Assembly (NCBI GenBank): GCA_963575645.1
Contig: OY754466.1
Coordinates: 14,424,001-14,488,000, forward strand
Length of the DNA: 64,000 nt
From: Xanthostigma xanthostigma
Taxonomy: Eukaryota > Arthropoda > Insecta > Raphidioptera > Raphidiidae
Reading direction: 5' to 3'
How positions within the stretch are numbered: position 1 is the first letter of the stretch; every line of letters starts with the position of its first letter. Both the position numbers and the translations under genes were made by a program. Under the pieces are notes generated by a model that was given only the letters and a program-made list of their open reading frames with translations, made no database searches and was not told the origin of the DNA. Below, in pieces: positions 10,460-21,496 of this stretch.

Positions 10460-11057
10460 TTTGCTACCAGGTACATCTGGGTGCGTAGTGCGTTCAGGGT
10501 TTTTGTTATCATTTCCAATAAAATATTACATTTTTTTTATACTTTTACTAGTTTTCAGATTAGTACCTGGGGGGCTTGGAACCTTGAAAACTTCATAATA
10601 AACGACGGCTGTGATTATCTCGACTATTCTCAAGTCATTAAATCGAAGAATCTCGTTAGAGATTCTTTTCTGTGCTAATTCTATGAATCTATATACATGA
10701 TATAAGTAAGCCAGAAAGTTTTCGAAAATTATAACATCGAGACTTCTAAAGTAATTTTATATCTACTTCTTTTTGATGCGATTAAGTAAAGTGAAGTAGA
10801 TTTTTGAAAAATATTTTTTTACAACAAAACCTCCAGAATTTTTTTTAATTTGATGTCACATCGTTATTTCTCTTTGATTAATCAGTTTTTAAAATGCATT
10901 TGACGGCTTCCTACAGGGTCCAAGTGACAACTGACTGACTGATGACTTTATTTTTATCAATTGCAGTTCTTAATGGAAATGCATCAATCTTTATAAAATT
11001 GATGCCTTAAAGTAGAAAAAGTATTATTTTCGATTTATTTATTCAATTTAAATTCAT
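10460..11057. other. Unassigned AT-rich stretch
   Basis: Nothing recognised; an open frame at 10308-10598 mostly reads Helitron sequence. Confidence 0.4.
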
Positions 11058-11605
11058 TAACCGACTTCAAAAAAGGAGGAGGTTCTATGTTCGACTGTAT
11101 ATTTTTTTGTGTTTTTTTTATGTATGTTCACCGATTTCTCCGTCAATTATGGACCAATTTTCAAAAATTTTTTTTTATTCGAAAAAGTGCACTTCCAAGG
11201 TGGGCCCATCGGAACCAAGTCAGGATCTGATGGTGGAATCCGGGGAAATCGAGGGAAACTCTCAAATTTCAAAGGCACGCATACTTGGCCTACCCATTGC
11301 AATACTTTATCTAACACTAAAAGAAGAGAAAAATAAAATATTTTTAACAAAAAAATTAAACCGACTTCAAAATATGCACTAAAAAGTAAAAAATAATTGC
11401 GTATTGAAATGTTTTGGAGTCGGTGTCAGCCAAAATGAAATCTATTCCGAGAACTAGAGACATGTAAGATTTAAATTGCTACTTTCGAATTCCGATGTGA
11501 CACCGACTCCAAAACATTTCAATACGCAATTATTTTTTACTTTTTAGTGCATATTTTGACGTCGGTTCATTTTTTTTGTTAAAAATATTTTATTTTAACA
11601 TCAAA
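11058..11605. mobile_element. Foldback MITE of the CCGACTTCAAAAAAGG type
   Basis: It opens AACCGACTTCAAAAAAGG, a terminus I know from many insect repeats. Two arms of about 105 bases (11333-11443 and 11495-11603) are nearly identical inverted copies, each with ACTAAAAAGTAAAAAATAAT and GTTTTGGAGTCGGTGTCA. Several overlapping open frames on both strands are by-products of the repeat. The near identity of the arms suggests recent origin or gene conversion. Confidence 0.7.
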
Positions 11606-12145
11606 CTTTGCCGCAGTAGAAGTTAAGATTGGCAAGATTGAAAAATCTGGTGTAGAGAATTCGATGTGTGCGTGACGGCAGCACCGCTTACCGTCCGCAA
11701 TTTTTCATAACATTGTGTCAAACGGACATTTTTCAAATAACTGTAATAATAAACGAAACCCTTAATTGTCGAAATTTTTAAGGAGATATAGTTACTTTAT
11801 TGTTGCACTGAAAAAAACACATTGAGTATAATTATTATTTGGAAAAATGCAAAAAAATATATTGTCCGACGTTTACTTCCATGAAAAGTATTGGCGCCGC
11901 TAGCGGGCAATAGAGCGGGGTTGAACTGCCTTATTATTGTTTTAAACCGCTAAGCTTCTTAGTAAATGATATGACACACGCCATTGGCTGTCAAAACTTT
12001 AGCGTTGATATTTATCGATTAAATATGGAAAATGCAATTCATTCTAAAATTATGAAGTACCTAAGATTTTGGTTGTTCTGCATCTCTCCAGCGCTCATGG
12101 AGGAACCTCCACTGTCTAGAACCATTCTAGAACTTGACCAACAAA
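11606..12145. other. Unassigned stretch
   Basis: Nothing recognised. Slightly GC-richer near 11660-11700 and 11885-11930 without an open frame. Confidence 0.4.
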
Positions 12146-12842
12146 TCTAAATTTTTTGACGTGATAACGTCTTATAAATTGATGAATCACCAATATTATA
12201 AATTGATAAAACACCGGCTGCATGTTCGAAAAAGTGTAATGTAACGTTCCTAACGTTCCTAACGCGTAACGTTCCGCCTGACCCTGTGCGTGCTTTTTGC
12301 TAATTTCTCGCTCAATTTAAATCAGATCGGTTTGAAACCAGTCTTAAACGAAAGAGGAGAACATTTTACATAGATTTCGTATAACAGAATTTGCCTAAAC
12401 AGTTTTTTTATACAAATTTATATAGAAAAATATTTTATACAAATTTAATATATAGAAAAATAGCTGTATAAATGCAATGTTGTGTAATGCATGGCTAGAC
12501 GCGGTCGGTTGTCTTTGTTTGCCGTACATGGAAATTAGAAGCAAACGTATGTCTTGTCTTAACATGAAAACAGCTGCATTTCTAATGTTTAATTCAATTT
12601 TTTGACATTAGTATATTGTGAAATGCAAAGCCTGCTAAGTTAAGTATTGGAATAACTAATTATTATTAGAACATAATACTTTGTAAGTTGCAAACGTCAC
12701 TTTTGACATTTCTTATCATTCCGACACCAAGGATAAGCGGATTGAAACCAAATTTTGGGAGGTTTAGGTTATGTATTACGGAATACGTTATCACGTAAAA
12801 CTATCGTCCGTAAACCGACTTTACAGACAACCATTTTTTTTT
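12146..12842 (+). mobile_element. EL-C element, copy 1
   Basis: EL-C copies lie at 12146, 22836 (reverse, short), 40066 and 63469. The left end reads TTTTTGACGTGATAACGTC, followed by AAACACCGGCTGCATG and a run of AACGTTCC units. The right end reads ACGTTATCACGTAAAAC, then ACCGACTTTACAGACAACC. GTGATAACGT is thus inverted near both ends. This copy keeps only a scrap of EL-B-like sequence (GGATAAGCGGATTGAAACC at 12731). Non-coding; class not assigned. Confidence 0.75.
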
Positions 12843-14710
12843 TAGTAAAGATGATGCGAATATTATTCAGGTTGATGAAACCATATTTTATCTAAGTGGT
12901 GAAACATGAAAACAAAATAAGTCGAGTTTTGTGCGTATGTATGAAATAAGTTCAGCAACAGGTCGCTGTTAGTTGCATCCCCCTTGCTTTACCCCGCACA
13001 CCACCTTCACCATCCCCCGAGAGCACAAACGCGGGGGTTGGAATGAGAGAATGTAGCCCGGCTGTTCGCTTTGCAACAACCTGTGCTACTACTACCTGTT
13101 TTAAATATATTAATCTTTTTGTATGTTTTGTGCAGATTTTTTGAGTTTTGTAGTATTTTTTTTCCGACTATACAATAATCTAAATAAGTTATTAATTAAA
13201 TTACATAGAAAACGGATCATGACTATCATTGCTATGTTCAGAATAGATAATGAATTGTTTTACGGAATTTTTCTGCGTATAGTTACAGGATGTATGAGAA
13301 AAAATATCTGGGGAGAGCAAAAAGCCTCATATTTAAGTCTTCGATCTTGTATTTATGAGACTATTTGACCCTACTTCTAGTTCCATCAATCCATCCATCA
13401 TTGTGTCCTTGTTATATATGTTATTAAAATTTTCAAAGTATTAAGAAATTGGCACATGGGTCAAACCCTGAACCTATTGGTGGCGTAAGAAAAATAGTAT
13501 ATTGTGCGACTAGTGAGAGAAGTGGTCGCACATAATACTTTATTCAACTAGCATGAGTAATATGTAATCGGGGCCCTGATAAAAGATACACTGCCTGTAT
13601 TAGCAAATACACTGATTGTCGGCAGGGTTTCGCACTGCGACACGAGTTTTTTTTTTTTTAATTACAAAAATATGCCGTAAAGACATTAGCCTGTTTAAGA
13701 GCACGAGATTCGAACAGAGGGGTTTTTTGGAAACATGGTCTTATGAAGCTTCCCTGTGTGTACATTTTTGAATGGCTTGTTTGTTAGGAAAAACCCGCCA
13801 GTTTTTGATAACTACACATTAAACCATAATATTAATGAGAGCAAATGATTTTTGTTTACCAGCTCATTCCTCAACTTCCTTTGAGGGAGGTGCATTTTAC
13901 AACTGTCTAAAGTTATATAATAATCTAGCAGCTAAAATAAAGAACTTTGAGTCCCTCAATGGACTTTTCTGATATAATATTAAATTAGGTCTAATGCTGG
14001 TCAAATTATTCCTATTTCATAGATTCTGGACTTCAGGGCAGAACATAACTAAAGATTCATATCCAAATTCTGTAACAAAGAACGAATTTTTGAACCTGCA
14101 TATTAGATATCAAAATATTAGATATTCGCTCCTGATACTCTTCTTTCTTACCCACAATTTACAGGTGATTAACTATCCTATCAATGTAGTGTATGTTTTT
14201 AGGATAGTCAATAGTCTTTGGTAGCATCCCCGTCCGATGATGACCTTGTACTCTGAGTAAGATTGGTTTGAAACGTTAGAGGGTAGGTACATCTTAAGTA
14301 AGAAAACTGAAAAGGGATGACTTATATAACTGCGCATACAATAGAAAAGAATGGAAGTATTGTTACTTTGAATTTTTCATGGTTTTAGTGTTACAGTTGT
14401 CCAATCAATTTTTAAACCCCAAATGTAACTTGATTAGCTCGTTTATGCTAGATACGCGCAGGTGTGAGATACACATTAATTATAAAAATTGATCGAGGAA
14501 CAAATAAAAAAATGGTTTCATTTGTTTTGTAGACTAATATTCGTCTGCGATGCTGCCAATGCAGTTACCATAGCTACCATTCATAAAACTATGATGACGT
14601 CACCGACGCCGTCGAGAAACTTCCTCTATTTCAAGCACCCAGGTCCTAATTCGGGAACTGCAGGTATCAGCTAAATTTTCAATTTATTATTGTGAAATAT
14701 GAATTGGTAG
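12843..14710. other. Unassigned stretch
   Basis: No gene recognised. 13588-13655 shares TGCCTGTATTAGCAAATACA and CACTGCGA-CGAGTTTTT with 43117-43190, so it holds part of a repeat. GATGATGACC...TTTGAAACGTTAG at 14235-14280 faintly resembles the Penelope-like hammerhead region. Confidence 0.35.
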
Positions 14711-14929
14711 TCTAGAAAGAGTGCGATTTTTGTGAGTTTGAATATATGCAGAGGGTAATCTCCGAAACTACTCATCCGATTTCAATTTTTTTTCCACCGA
14801 TATTTAGAATTAATCTTCAGGATGGACATAGGCTATATATTACCGCGTTAAAATAAAAGCGCTTTTCGTGAGTCGACGAAAAAACGGTGGCAATCTACAA
14901 ATTCGGGCAGAGCCGGACCGGGCCACAAG
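14711..14929 (+). mobile_element. Short Helitron (Hel-1) with variant CAAG end
   Basis: It has AGAGTGCGA, GGTAATCTCCGAAAC, AATAAAAGCGCTTTTCGT and the 3' end CCGGACCGGGCCACAAG|T. It is the same family as 15043 and 16736, but its terminus is CAAG instead of CTAG. The 5' start TCTAGAAAGAGTGCG is diverged. Confidence 0.7.
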
Positions 14930-15042
14930 TGCGTTATAAAATACAAGCTATTGATCTTAAAAAAAATTAATTGAACAATGGAGATTTCTTAACAGATAAA
15001 CCCGGCAATTCTCACGTCCAATTGTGTGTTTTTATTTAATAA

Positions 15043-15288
15043 CTTGTGGCCCGGCCCGGCTTCGCCCGAATTTGTAGATTGCTACCGTTTATTCGTCGAC
15101 TTACCTAGCAAAACTGGTCTTCAAGAATAGCGCTTTTATTCTAACGCGATAATATATCGCCTATGGTCAGCCTGAAGATCCATTCTAAATATTGATAAAA
15201 AAAATTGAAATCGAGCGAGTAGCTTCAGAGATTACCCTGCGCATACAAACACAAAATTTACACTCTATCTTTATAGTATTAGTATAGA
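15043..15288 (-). mobile_element. Short Helitron (Hel-1), reverse copy with CAAG end
   Basis: Minus-strand start A|TCTATACTAATACTATAAAG at 15288; end CCGGGCCGGGCCACAAG|T at 15043. It opposes the copy at 14711 with 113 bases between, and both share the rare CAAG terminus. Confidence 0.8.
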
Positions 15289-15807
15289 TTAATATTAGAA
15301 AAAAAGATAATCTTACGACTTCTTGTAATATTTCACTATATAATGCTTAGTAAAATATGACGAATTTGAAAAACTACCTATAATTCAAGTTATATGGCTG
15401 GTGGAGTAGTGATAGTTCTATTTGTTCCACTTTATTTTCGTTAGAAAAAGAGAGCCTATGACAAACATAAAAATATTTACTTTGTTAGAAGAGAATAACA
15501 GCTTGTCTAAATTTGGCAAGTTTTGGATACATATGTTGCAATGAACATTGTACACAATTATATGTTGTAATAATAATGCTTAGAAAAATTCTTGGAACTG
15601 TGTATTTTTACTTAATGCATATGAACATTAATGTTTACATAATAATTCCTGCATTTTGAGTAAACTATAAAATATAATTTTAATTTGATATTTTTATCCT
15701 AAAACAGTTTGACAGAATGACTAAGTACAGCTGCGGGCATAGAAAATAAAATATTTGAAGTGGAAATTCGACTTGTTTTTAGTTTTTGAAGTCAAACGTG
15801 CTGCGAC
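15289..15807. other. Unassigned AT-rich stretch
   Basis: Nothing recognised. Confidence 0.4.
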
Positions 15808-15815
15808 ATAATAGA

Positions 15816-16229
15816 TAGAGCTGTAAAAGTAACGAGAAATTGTGTACCCGTATGTATTCGTTACTTAAAGAACCAGTACCCGTTACTTTCGTATCGTTAC
15901 GTTACTCGGTACTTTTCATACGACATACAATAGTGTACTTAACAGCATCAATCAATAAGCATGTAGCTTCACACCAAAGCGCGTCGCATATATTATGATA
16001 CGACATGAGTCATGACTTCGTACTTTATGAATACTTATAACTTATATTATAAGTATAACACAATTTGTTCGTATAACCGTATCAAACGAGTCGAACTGGC
16101 ATGGATACGAAACATGCGAGTAACGATTCGTTACTTCGAGTCACACGATGTATCCGTTACTCAGTAACGAATACCACAGAACATTACTGTTCTGTGAACG
16201 AATACGTCATACGGTTTGTTACAGCTCTA
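15816..16229. mobile_element. hAT MITE (hAT-T copy 1) with exact 8-bp duplication
   Basis: ATAATAGA occurs exactly at 15808-15815 and 16230-16237. The ends are TAGAGCTGTAA and TTACAGCTCTA. The interior is studded with GTAACGA/TCGTTAC-type motifs in both orientations, plausible transposase-binding sites. A second copy lies at 55552-55888. The open frame starting at 16101 straddles the right end and is not a gene. Confidence 0.9.
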
Positions 16230-16237
16230 ATAATAGA

Positions 16238-16735
16238 GGTACATTTAGAAACTGCCATCTATGGTTGTGTAAGCAAAGTAGGCAAGAAGTTTCACTTCTA
16301 TTACACTCTCTTATTTGAAAAAGAATATGATTTGATATCAATTGTCAGTTATAGTGATATAAAAGATTTATTTCTAGAACTATAAGTTTTGCGTGACTCT
16401 TAAAATGAGTTTAAAAATTGTTTAAAGAAAATCTAAAATTTACTTTCTTTTGTGACGTAACCTGATTCGAGCAGTCCTGACTATAGCGGTATTACGTAAC
16501 GTTGAATTGCAACCTGAAGAAATGTTACTGAAAGTATAAATTACTATTTTCTGTCTCTCTCTCTCTTTCTCTCTCTCTCTCTCGCACATGGGATTCAATG
16601 TACGTATTGCGGACTTGGTAAATGTAGAACTTCAGTGCGAACTTGGCGTTCGTTTGTTCGCCATGTTTTAATACGTCAAATATATGTTTCAACTTTCGAG
16701 CGTGCTATTGTTACTGACGTATCTATAGTCTATAG
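16238..16735. other. Unassigned stretch with a (CT)n tract
   Basis: 16551-16584 is an imperfect CT microsatellite. Nothing else recognised. Confidence 0.45.
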
Positions 16736-16969
16736 TCTATACTAATATTATAGAGTGCGAATGGTGTGAGTTTGTATGTATGTATAGGATAATCTCCGGA
16801 ACCACTGCACCTATTTGAAAAATTATTTCACCGCTATTTAGAATGAACCTTCAGGATTGACATCGCGTTAAAATAAAAACGCTTTTCGTAGAGACCAATT
16901 TTGCAAAGTAAGTCGACGAAAAAACAGTAGCAATATTCAAGTTCAGGCGAAACTGAACCGGGCCGCTAG
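16736..16969 (+). mobile_element. Short Helitron (Hel-1), complete
   Basis: It starts TCTATACTAATATTATAGAG and ends AACCGGGCCGCTAG|T, with the family's GATAATCTCCGGAACCAC and AAATAAAAACGCTTTTCGT inside. At 234 bases it is non-autonomous. The base before the start is G rather than the expected A, perhaps because the start sits in a short repeat (TATAGTCTATAGTC). Confidence 0.8.
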
Positions 16970-18095
16970 TATTAAATAAATTAAGTTCTCTCATAATTTG
17001 ATAAACATACCATTTTTGCAATATTCTACGTTGGGTATGAATTATGTGATATGTTACTATATAAAAATACAGGACGGGCGCGTCGTATAATAATAATTAT
17101 GCAGGTTTTAACTTTTATAGAACAGCCTTCTCAAAAATGCGCAACTTACGCAAAATTGCAACACATATTCACGAATAGGAACAAAACTTTAGCGAATCGG
17201 TGAGCAGTTTATTGTAGTCAAAGAAGCAGATCTTTTTTTCTTAGAATTGTTACAGTGGCAGGTGTTGCAGTGTTAACAATGGTAACATTTCTAAAAATGA
17301 AACATGTTATCCGTAAATCTATCAGTGCTGCCAAAGTGGATGATTTTCCTCCAAAATATCAACACTAATATATAAAATATTCATCGTAATGTGCTTGAAT
17401 TGAATTTACAAAAGGGATTTTTTTCCTTTAAATAATGACACTAATAAAATCTGTAGATAAATTCGTAATTATTCTCTTACTAAACGGCTTGACCGATTTT
17501 GACTTTTTTTGTACTGATGGGGTTACCTGGATGGTTTTTAATTTGACCCGGTGGGTGGCGCTGTTGTCGAGATCCAGAATTTTTTTTTATGTGAAACATC
17601 TACTGGAGCGTCCTGGCAGCAAAACGTCACGGCAAACGGCATGATGCTCTATCCTTCCCCGCCACCGCGTATACTATTTGCTTCGTTCCTTCTCTGTGTG
17701 AGCTGTGTGCTGCGTGCGCGACTATAGTATACATGACACGTTCACCGCTTGTATACCCACTTTGTATTAGTTACAGGGCGAAATTTTTTTAATATGACGG
17801 CAAAATTTTGTTACAAAGTAAAATTTAGTTACTAAAATTGTGCTTAAATGTATCTGTCACACCTGTCAGGCTTCCCACAACGGCTATTTTTTTTTATTTT
17901 TCCGATCAAATTTTTTTTAATACTTTTTTTTGTGTTTTCTCACATAAAGAACATAGGTATAATCCCAATTTTTCAGCCTCCCACCACCTCCCGACATTTT
18001 TTTAATCTAATGACATTAAATAATGAGTGTTTCATTCATAACTGACCGCTACTATTTTATAAAAAAAATTCGATGCATAATAATCTATGTTTAAT
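16970..18095. other. Unassigned stretch
   Basis: TTACTAAACGGCTTGACCGA near 17478 resembles the start of many insect repeats. It may be the body of the element whose Helitron-type 3' end is at 18096-18136, but I cannot join the two with confidence. Confidence 0.35.
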
Positions 18096-18136
18096 AGGTA
18101 ATCTACAAATCCGGGCGAAGCCGGACCGGGCCGCTA
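18096..18136 (+). mobile_element. Helitron 3' terminus
   Basis: CGGGCGAAGCCGGACCGGGC followed by CGCTAG|T is the Hel-1 3' end. No matching 5' end is clear upstream. Confidence 0.6.
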
Positions 18137-18197
18137 GTAATATACAAAATATCTACCGCTTTATTGAAAGGCGCCTGACGACTCTATAATATATATA

Positions 18198-18997
18198 CAG
18201 GATGTTAGAAAAGTTCCGGAAGCCCGAAAAATCTCACAGACGATGCATGGAATCAAAAAACGTGAAAACACGTAAAACATTTTTTTGAGAGCTATATGAG
18301 CACACATGACCCCCCACCCAGCGGGAGGACGGGGGGCAACTTTGCAACTTTAAATTGAAACCCCTAATTTTTATTGCAGATTCCGATTTTTCTACAAAAA
18401 ATAGTAAATTTTACTTGAACTCTTTTTTGTTTATCCGCGACACATGTCGCGGTTATCGCGAAAAATAAAAAAAGACAATTATTTCTCGAAACGATCAAAT
18501 AACTGGAAGAATTTTCATCAAAGAGGAACACGAAAAAGCACGTATCTAATACTTTTTTAAAGCCATTCAATGATATCAGTAATGAGTAATGACCCTCTAT
18601 TACATTTTAGCTAATAATCGCGAACAGCTGTCATTTGTGTATTTACCTACGTTTAAAGTCAAAGCTTGCTTTATCTGTGTTTGTATGCAATTAATACGTA
18701 ATTAATCAATGTATTTAATAAGCGTGCTTACGACGGAGGTATGAAGAAAGATAGATTATACCACACTGGCTGAAGGTATTTTTTGTAGTAACATCCGATT
18801 CTGCAATAAAAAAATAGGGGTTTCCATTTAAAATTGCAAAGCTCTCCACCGCCTCACCCGCTGGGTGGAGGGTGGTAGGTCATATGTGGTGTCATTAAAT
18901 AGCTCTAAAAAAACATTTTTTTACGTGTTTTCGCGTTTTTTGATTCCATGCATCGTCTGCTAGATTTTTCGGGGTTCCGGGACTTTTCTAACACCTG
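18198..18997. mobile_element. Mariner-like MITE with long inverted arms
   Basis: TA flanks both ends (18196-18197, 18998-18999). The tips read CAGGATGTTAGAAAAGTTCC and, reversed, CAGGTGTTAGAAAAGTCCC. Arms of about 210 bases follow, with GATGCATGGAATCAAAAAAC and (A)CCCGCTGGGTGG/CACCCAGCGGG in each. The roughly 370-base centre has no transposase frame. TA duplication and the CAGG...AAAAGTTCCGG tip suggest Tc1/mariner. Confidence 0.8.
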
Positions 18998-18999
18998 TA

Positions 19000-19790
19000 T
19001 ATTATTCTTTTTGATATTACCACAGTGTCGCCTACGGGTAATAATTGTTGAATGCAGTCTAATATGCAACGTACTATGCAATTCATTTCTTGCGTTCATC
19101 CCATCATCTAGCATGCTATGCATTTGTGGACATGCAACTATAATATCAAATCACGACATCTGATAGATGCCAAATGCGCGATTTTGTTGAATTTTTGACT
19201 AGAAAATTATACACCCTGAGCGGTTGCAAGTTTATAATGCATTTACTATCATCAGTTATTTCTATAAGTATATCCTATTCTCATATATAAAAGAACAAAT
19301 TTGTATTCACAAAACAGCAAATTGGAGTGCATGTTTTGCAGTTTTCAAGTAGTTTTACCAATGCAAAATACTTAACGAAAACGTCACATCACTAAAACAC
19401 TAGATCGGTTCACCACGAACAGACAGAAATTGTAAGTCTGTTGTTCTAATGTGTGCTACTCCGTTAAATAACAATGATACGTTCACGATCAGGCTTCTTT
19501 GCTCCGTACTGTGCTGGTCGGGTAGGTTCATGCTTGACAAGTGTGTGTGGACTTTTAATCCATAACTTTAAATAATTGTTTGTTTACTATTAGTCTTTCT
19601 TTTTTTTAATTTTTAGACATTATCATCAGCATTGCTTGTTCCTCTATTTTTTTTTTTTTGTATTGTCATATATATACAAAATTTTATTTTTTTTTAAATT
19701 TCTTATCCTATTTTATTTATGAAAATTGAATTGATACCTTCATCAGTTCTGAGAAGTGGAAATCCAATCAAACTCCAGCAATTTCGACAC
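19000..19790. other. Unassigned AT-rich stretch
   Basis: TGCAG/TTTTC at 19340 and GTAAGT at 19431 look like splice sites, but all three frames between them contain stops, so a coding exon is not supported. Confidence 0.35.
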
Positions 19791-20295
19791 AAAGGACCTT
19801 ATGGAATTTGGTTCTCGGTTGAATTGATCAAAAATGGTTTTATTTTATAGTTTAAAAGTCACTAAGAAAAAGTGTCCATAGCCTAAAAACCAATAGATTT
19901 TTAGTTACAGATATGTTTAGGGAGGTTTTAGATATAGGGATATCCATTGAATTCACAAACATGTTCCATGTTCAACTTTTGTGCTTTTTTTTAGAATTAG
20001 AAAAATAGTCGAAAACTATAGGTAATGCTGGAAGGTGTCACCTTGTATAAAATAATAATGTCATATTCGGATTCAGCGCTCTCGAAAACATATTTCTAAA
20101 GCTTAAGATTTTTTGTGATTGTGAATTCAATGGATATACTTATATTTAAAATCTCGCTAAACATATCTGTAGTGGACTTTAGGCTATGCGCCCATGAACA
20201 CTTTTTCTTAGTGACCTTTAAACTATTTAAAATAAAACCATTTTTGATCAATTTAACCGAGAACCAAATCCCATAAGGTTTGTGCGGGATCCTTT
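19791..20295. mobile_element. FB-A foldback element, copy 3
   Basis: Inverted arms as at 3699. The left tip has lost about nine bases after AAAGGACC; the right tip reads GGTTTGTGCGGGATCC. The centre carries the reversed GGAAGGTGTCACC. Confidence 0.8.
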
Positions 20296-20759
20296 TTTAC
20301 TCTACTATTTTCACTCGAAGTAAATGCACTATCGTGTCCTTCTATGCAATAAAGATTTATGTATTTTTTATTGTTTTATGCATTGTATTATTGCAATGGA
20401 AAACTTTGCACATTTAATTATCACATATCCTTTAGGCAATCGTGTTTGATATTGCATTAAAAACGTTTCCTTTTATTTTAGAAAAAATCTGCCAAAAAAT
20501 ATACACAAAAAGTTTTACACAAAAGCGATAATTTCAGTGTACCTTTATTAATTTAATCATTTGGAAATTACACATTAGATTCAGTCTTATTTTTATTAAT
20601 TTCAATTCAAAATTTTACTTTGTGTATATTTGATTATAGTCTTTACAATAATAAAACACATAAACAATGTAAGATGTCTGTTCCATTAATTTGTTGATTT
20701 ACCTTTAAGTAATATCTATTATTGTTAACATTTTTTACCAAAAACTAAAACGCAAAAAA
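20296..20759. other. Unassigned AT-rich stretch before candidate exon
   Basis: Nothing recognised. A promoter or 5' UTR could lie here if the exon at 20760 is real, but I see no distinct motif. Confidence 0.3.
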
Positions 20760-20920
20760 ATGAGTCAAGGTCACTTCTACCAATTTTGGTTCGGCCATCA
20801 AAACAATGAAAGAACACCTTCACCGCTACCGTATTTTACTCGGAATTCCACTCTCCCTCCGCATAGACGTACTTTCGCTGGTCACACGGTATTAGTCCCA
20901 ATTTCTGAACTGAACTACAG
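20760..20920 (+). CDS. Candidate first coding exon, unknown host protein
   Basis: A Met codon in an A-rich context (AAAAAAATGAG) opens a frame of 53 complete codons in the local GC-richer patch. The frame begins MSQGHFYQFWFGHQNNERTP and ends HTVLVPISELNY, then AG|GTGATG, an acceptable splice donor; unspliced, the frame stops two codons later. It is basic and proline-rich with no signal peptide or membrane segment. I do not recognise it. The opposite strand also has a short open frame behind an acceptor-like TTTATCTCAG, so strand is not certain. A Tigger remnant lies 77 bases downstream, which would be in the intron. Confidence 0.35.
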
Positions 20921-20997
20921 GTGATGGTGTCTCTGTTTTCTAGGCGCTCTGAGATAAAAACTTGAAAATAATAAATAATGCAACTTAATTTGCAGTA

Positions 20998-21494
20998 CAG
21001 TGTAACCTCTTTATAACGAATCTCAAGGGACCGAGCATTTTTTTTCGTTATAAATAGTTTTCGCTATATGGAGGGAAGAAAGAAAAATAACCAAATTTCA
21101 CCTGATTATAATTTATTCCAAACACATAGTCTGTTAACTTTGCCTGACGTTTTTTGCTAAGCCAATATTTGTTTTGTATTTTATTAAGTATCTTATGCAT
21201 ATATCTTGGGTTGTGGTGGAATCATCATCATTAAACAATAGGAATTTTTCGATAAGTTCGGCGGCAACAAGTGCTTGTTGAATAGTTGGTGATGGTTCAG
21301 AATCGTCCTCTTTACGTCTGTAACATTTGCTGACGCCTAAATATGAACATATTTCTTCGTAATAGAGAATGGCTGTTGCGCTATAAAAAAGGTATTATTG
21401 TATGGATTTTAAGGTAAACCAACCAAATTGTAAAAATGTTTACGTTATAGAGAGTTTTTCGTTATAACGAAGGACGTTTAAAAAAGTTACACTG
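20998..21494 (-). mobile_element. Pogo/Tigger-like DNA transposon remnant
   Basis: TA flanks both ends (20996-20997, 21495-21496). Tips read CAGTGTAAC on each side, with subterminal TTCGTTATA(A) motifs repeated inwards. A relic of the C-terminus of the transposase lies inside on the minus strand. The 497-base length means most of the gene is gone. Confidence 0.8.
21134..21394 (-). pseudogene. C-terminal relic of Tigger/jerky-like transposase
   Basis: From codon 21377-21379 to the stop at 21134-21136 there are 81 open codons, with a few more upstream before a stop. The stretch EPSPTIQQALVAAELIEKFL is the amphipathic region, and CIRYLIKYK the tail, that follow the DDE catalytic domain in Tigger/jerky-type proteins. 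The catalytic residues themselves are absent. The family link is from remembered pattern, not a search. Confidence 0.6.
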
Positions 21495-21496
21495 TA

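Noticed and set aside
11107-11382. Overlapping open frames on both strands
   Set aside because: By-products of the CCGACTTC-type foldback repeat.
14235-14280. Additional hammerhead motif
   Set aside because: GATGATGACC and TTTGAAACGTTA are in the right order, but no helix II forms and the first core box is mutated.
19340-19430. Exon between TTTTGCAG and GTAAGT
   Set aside because: Splice-like signals are good, but all three frames contain stops.
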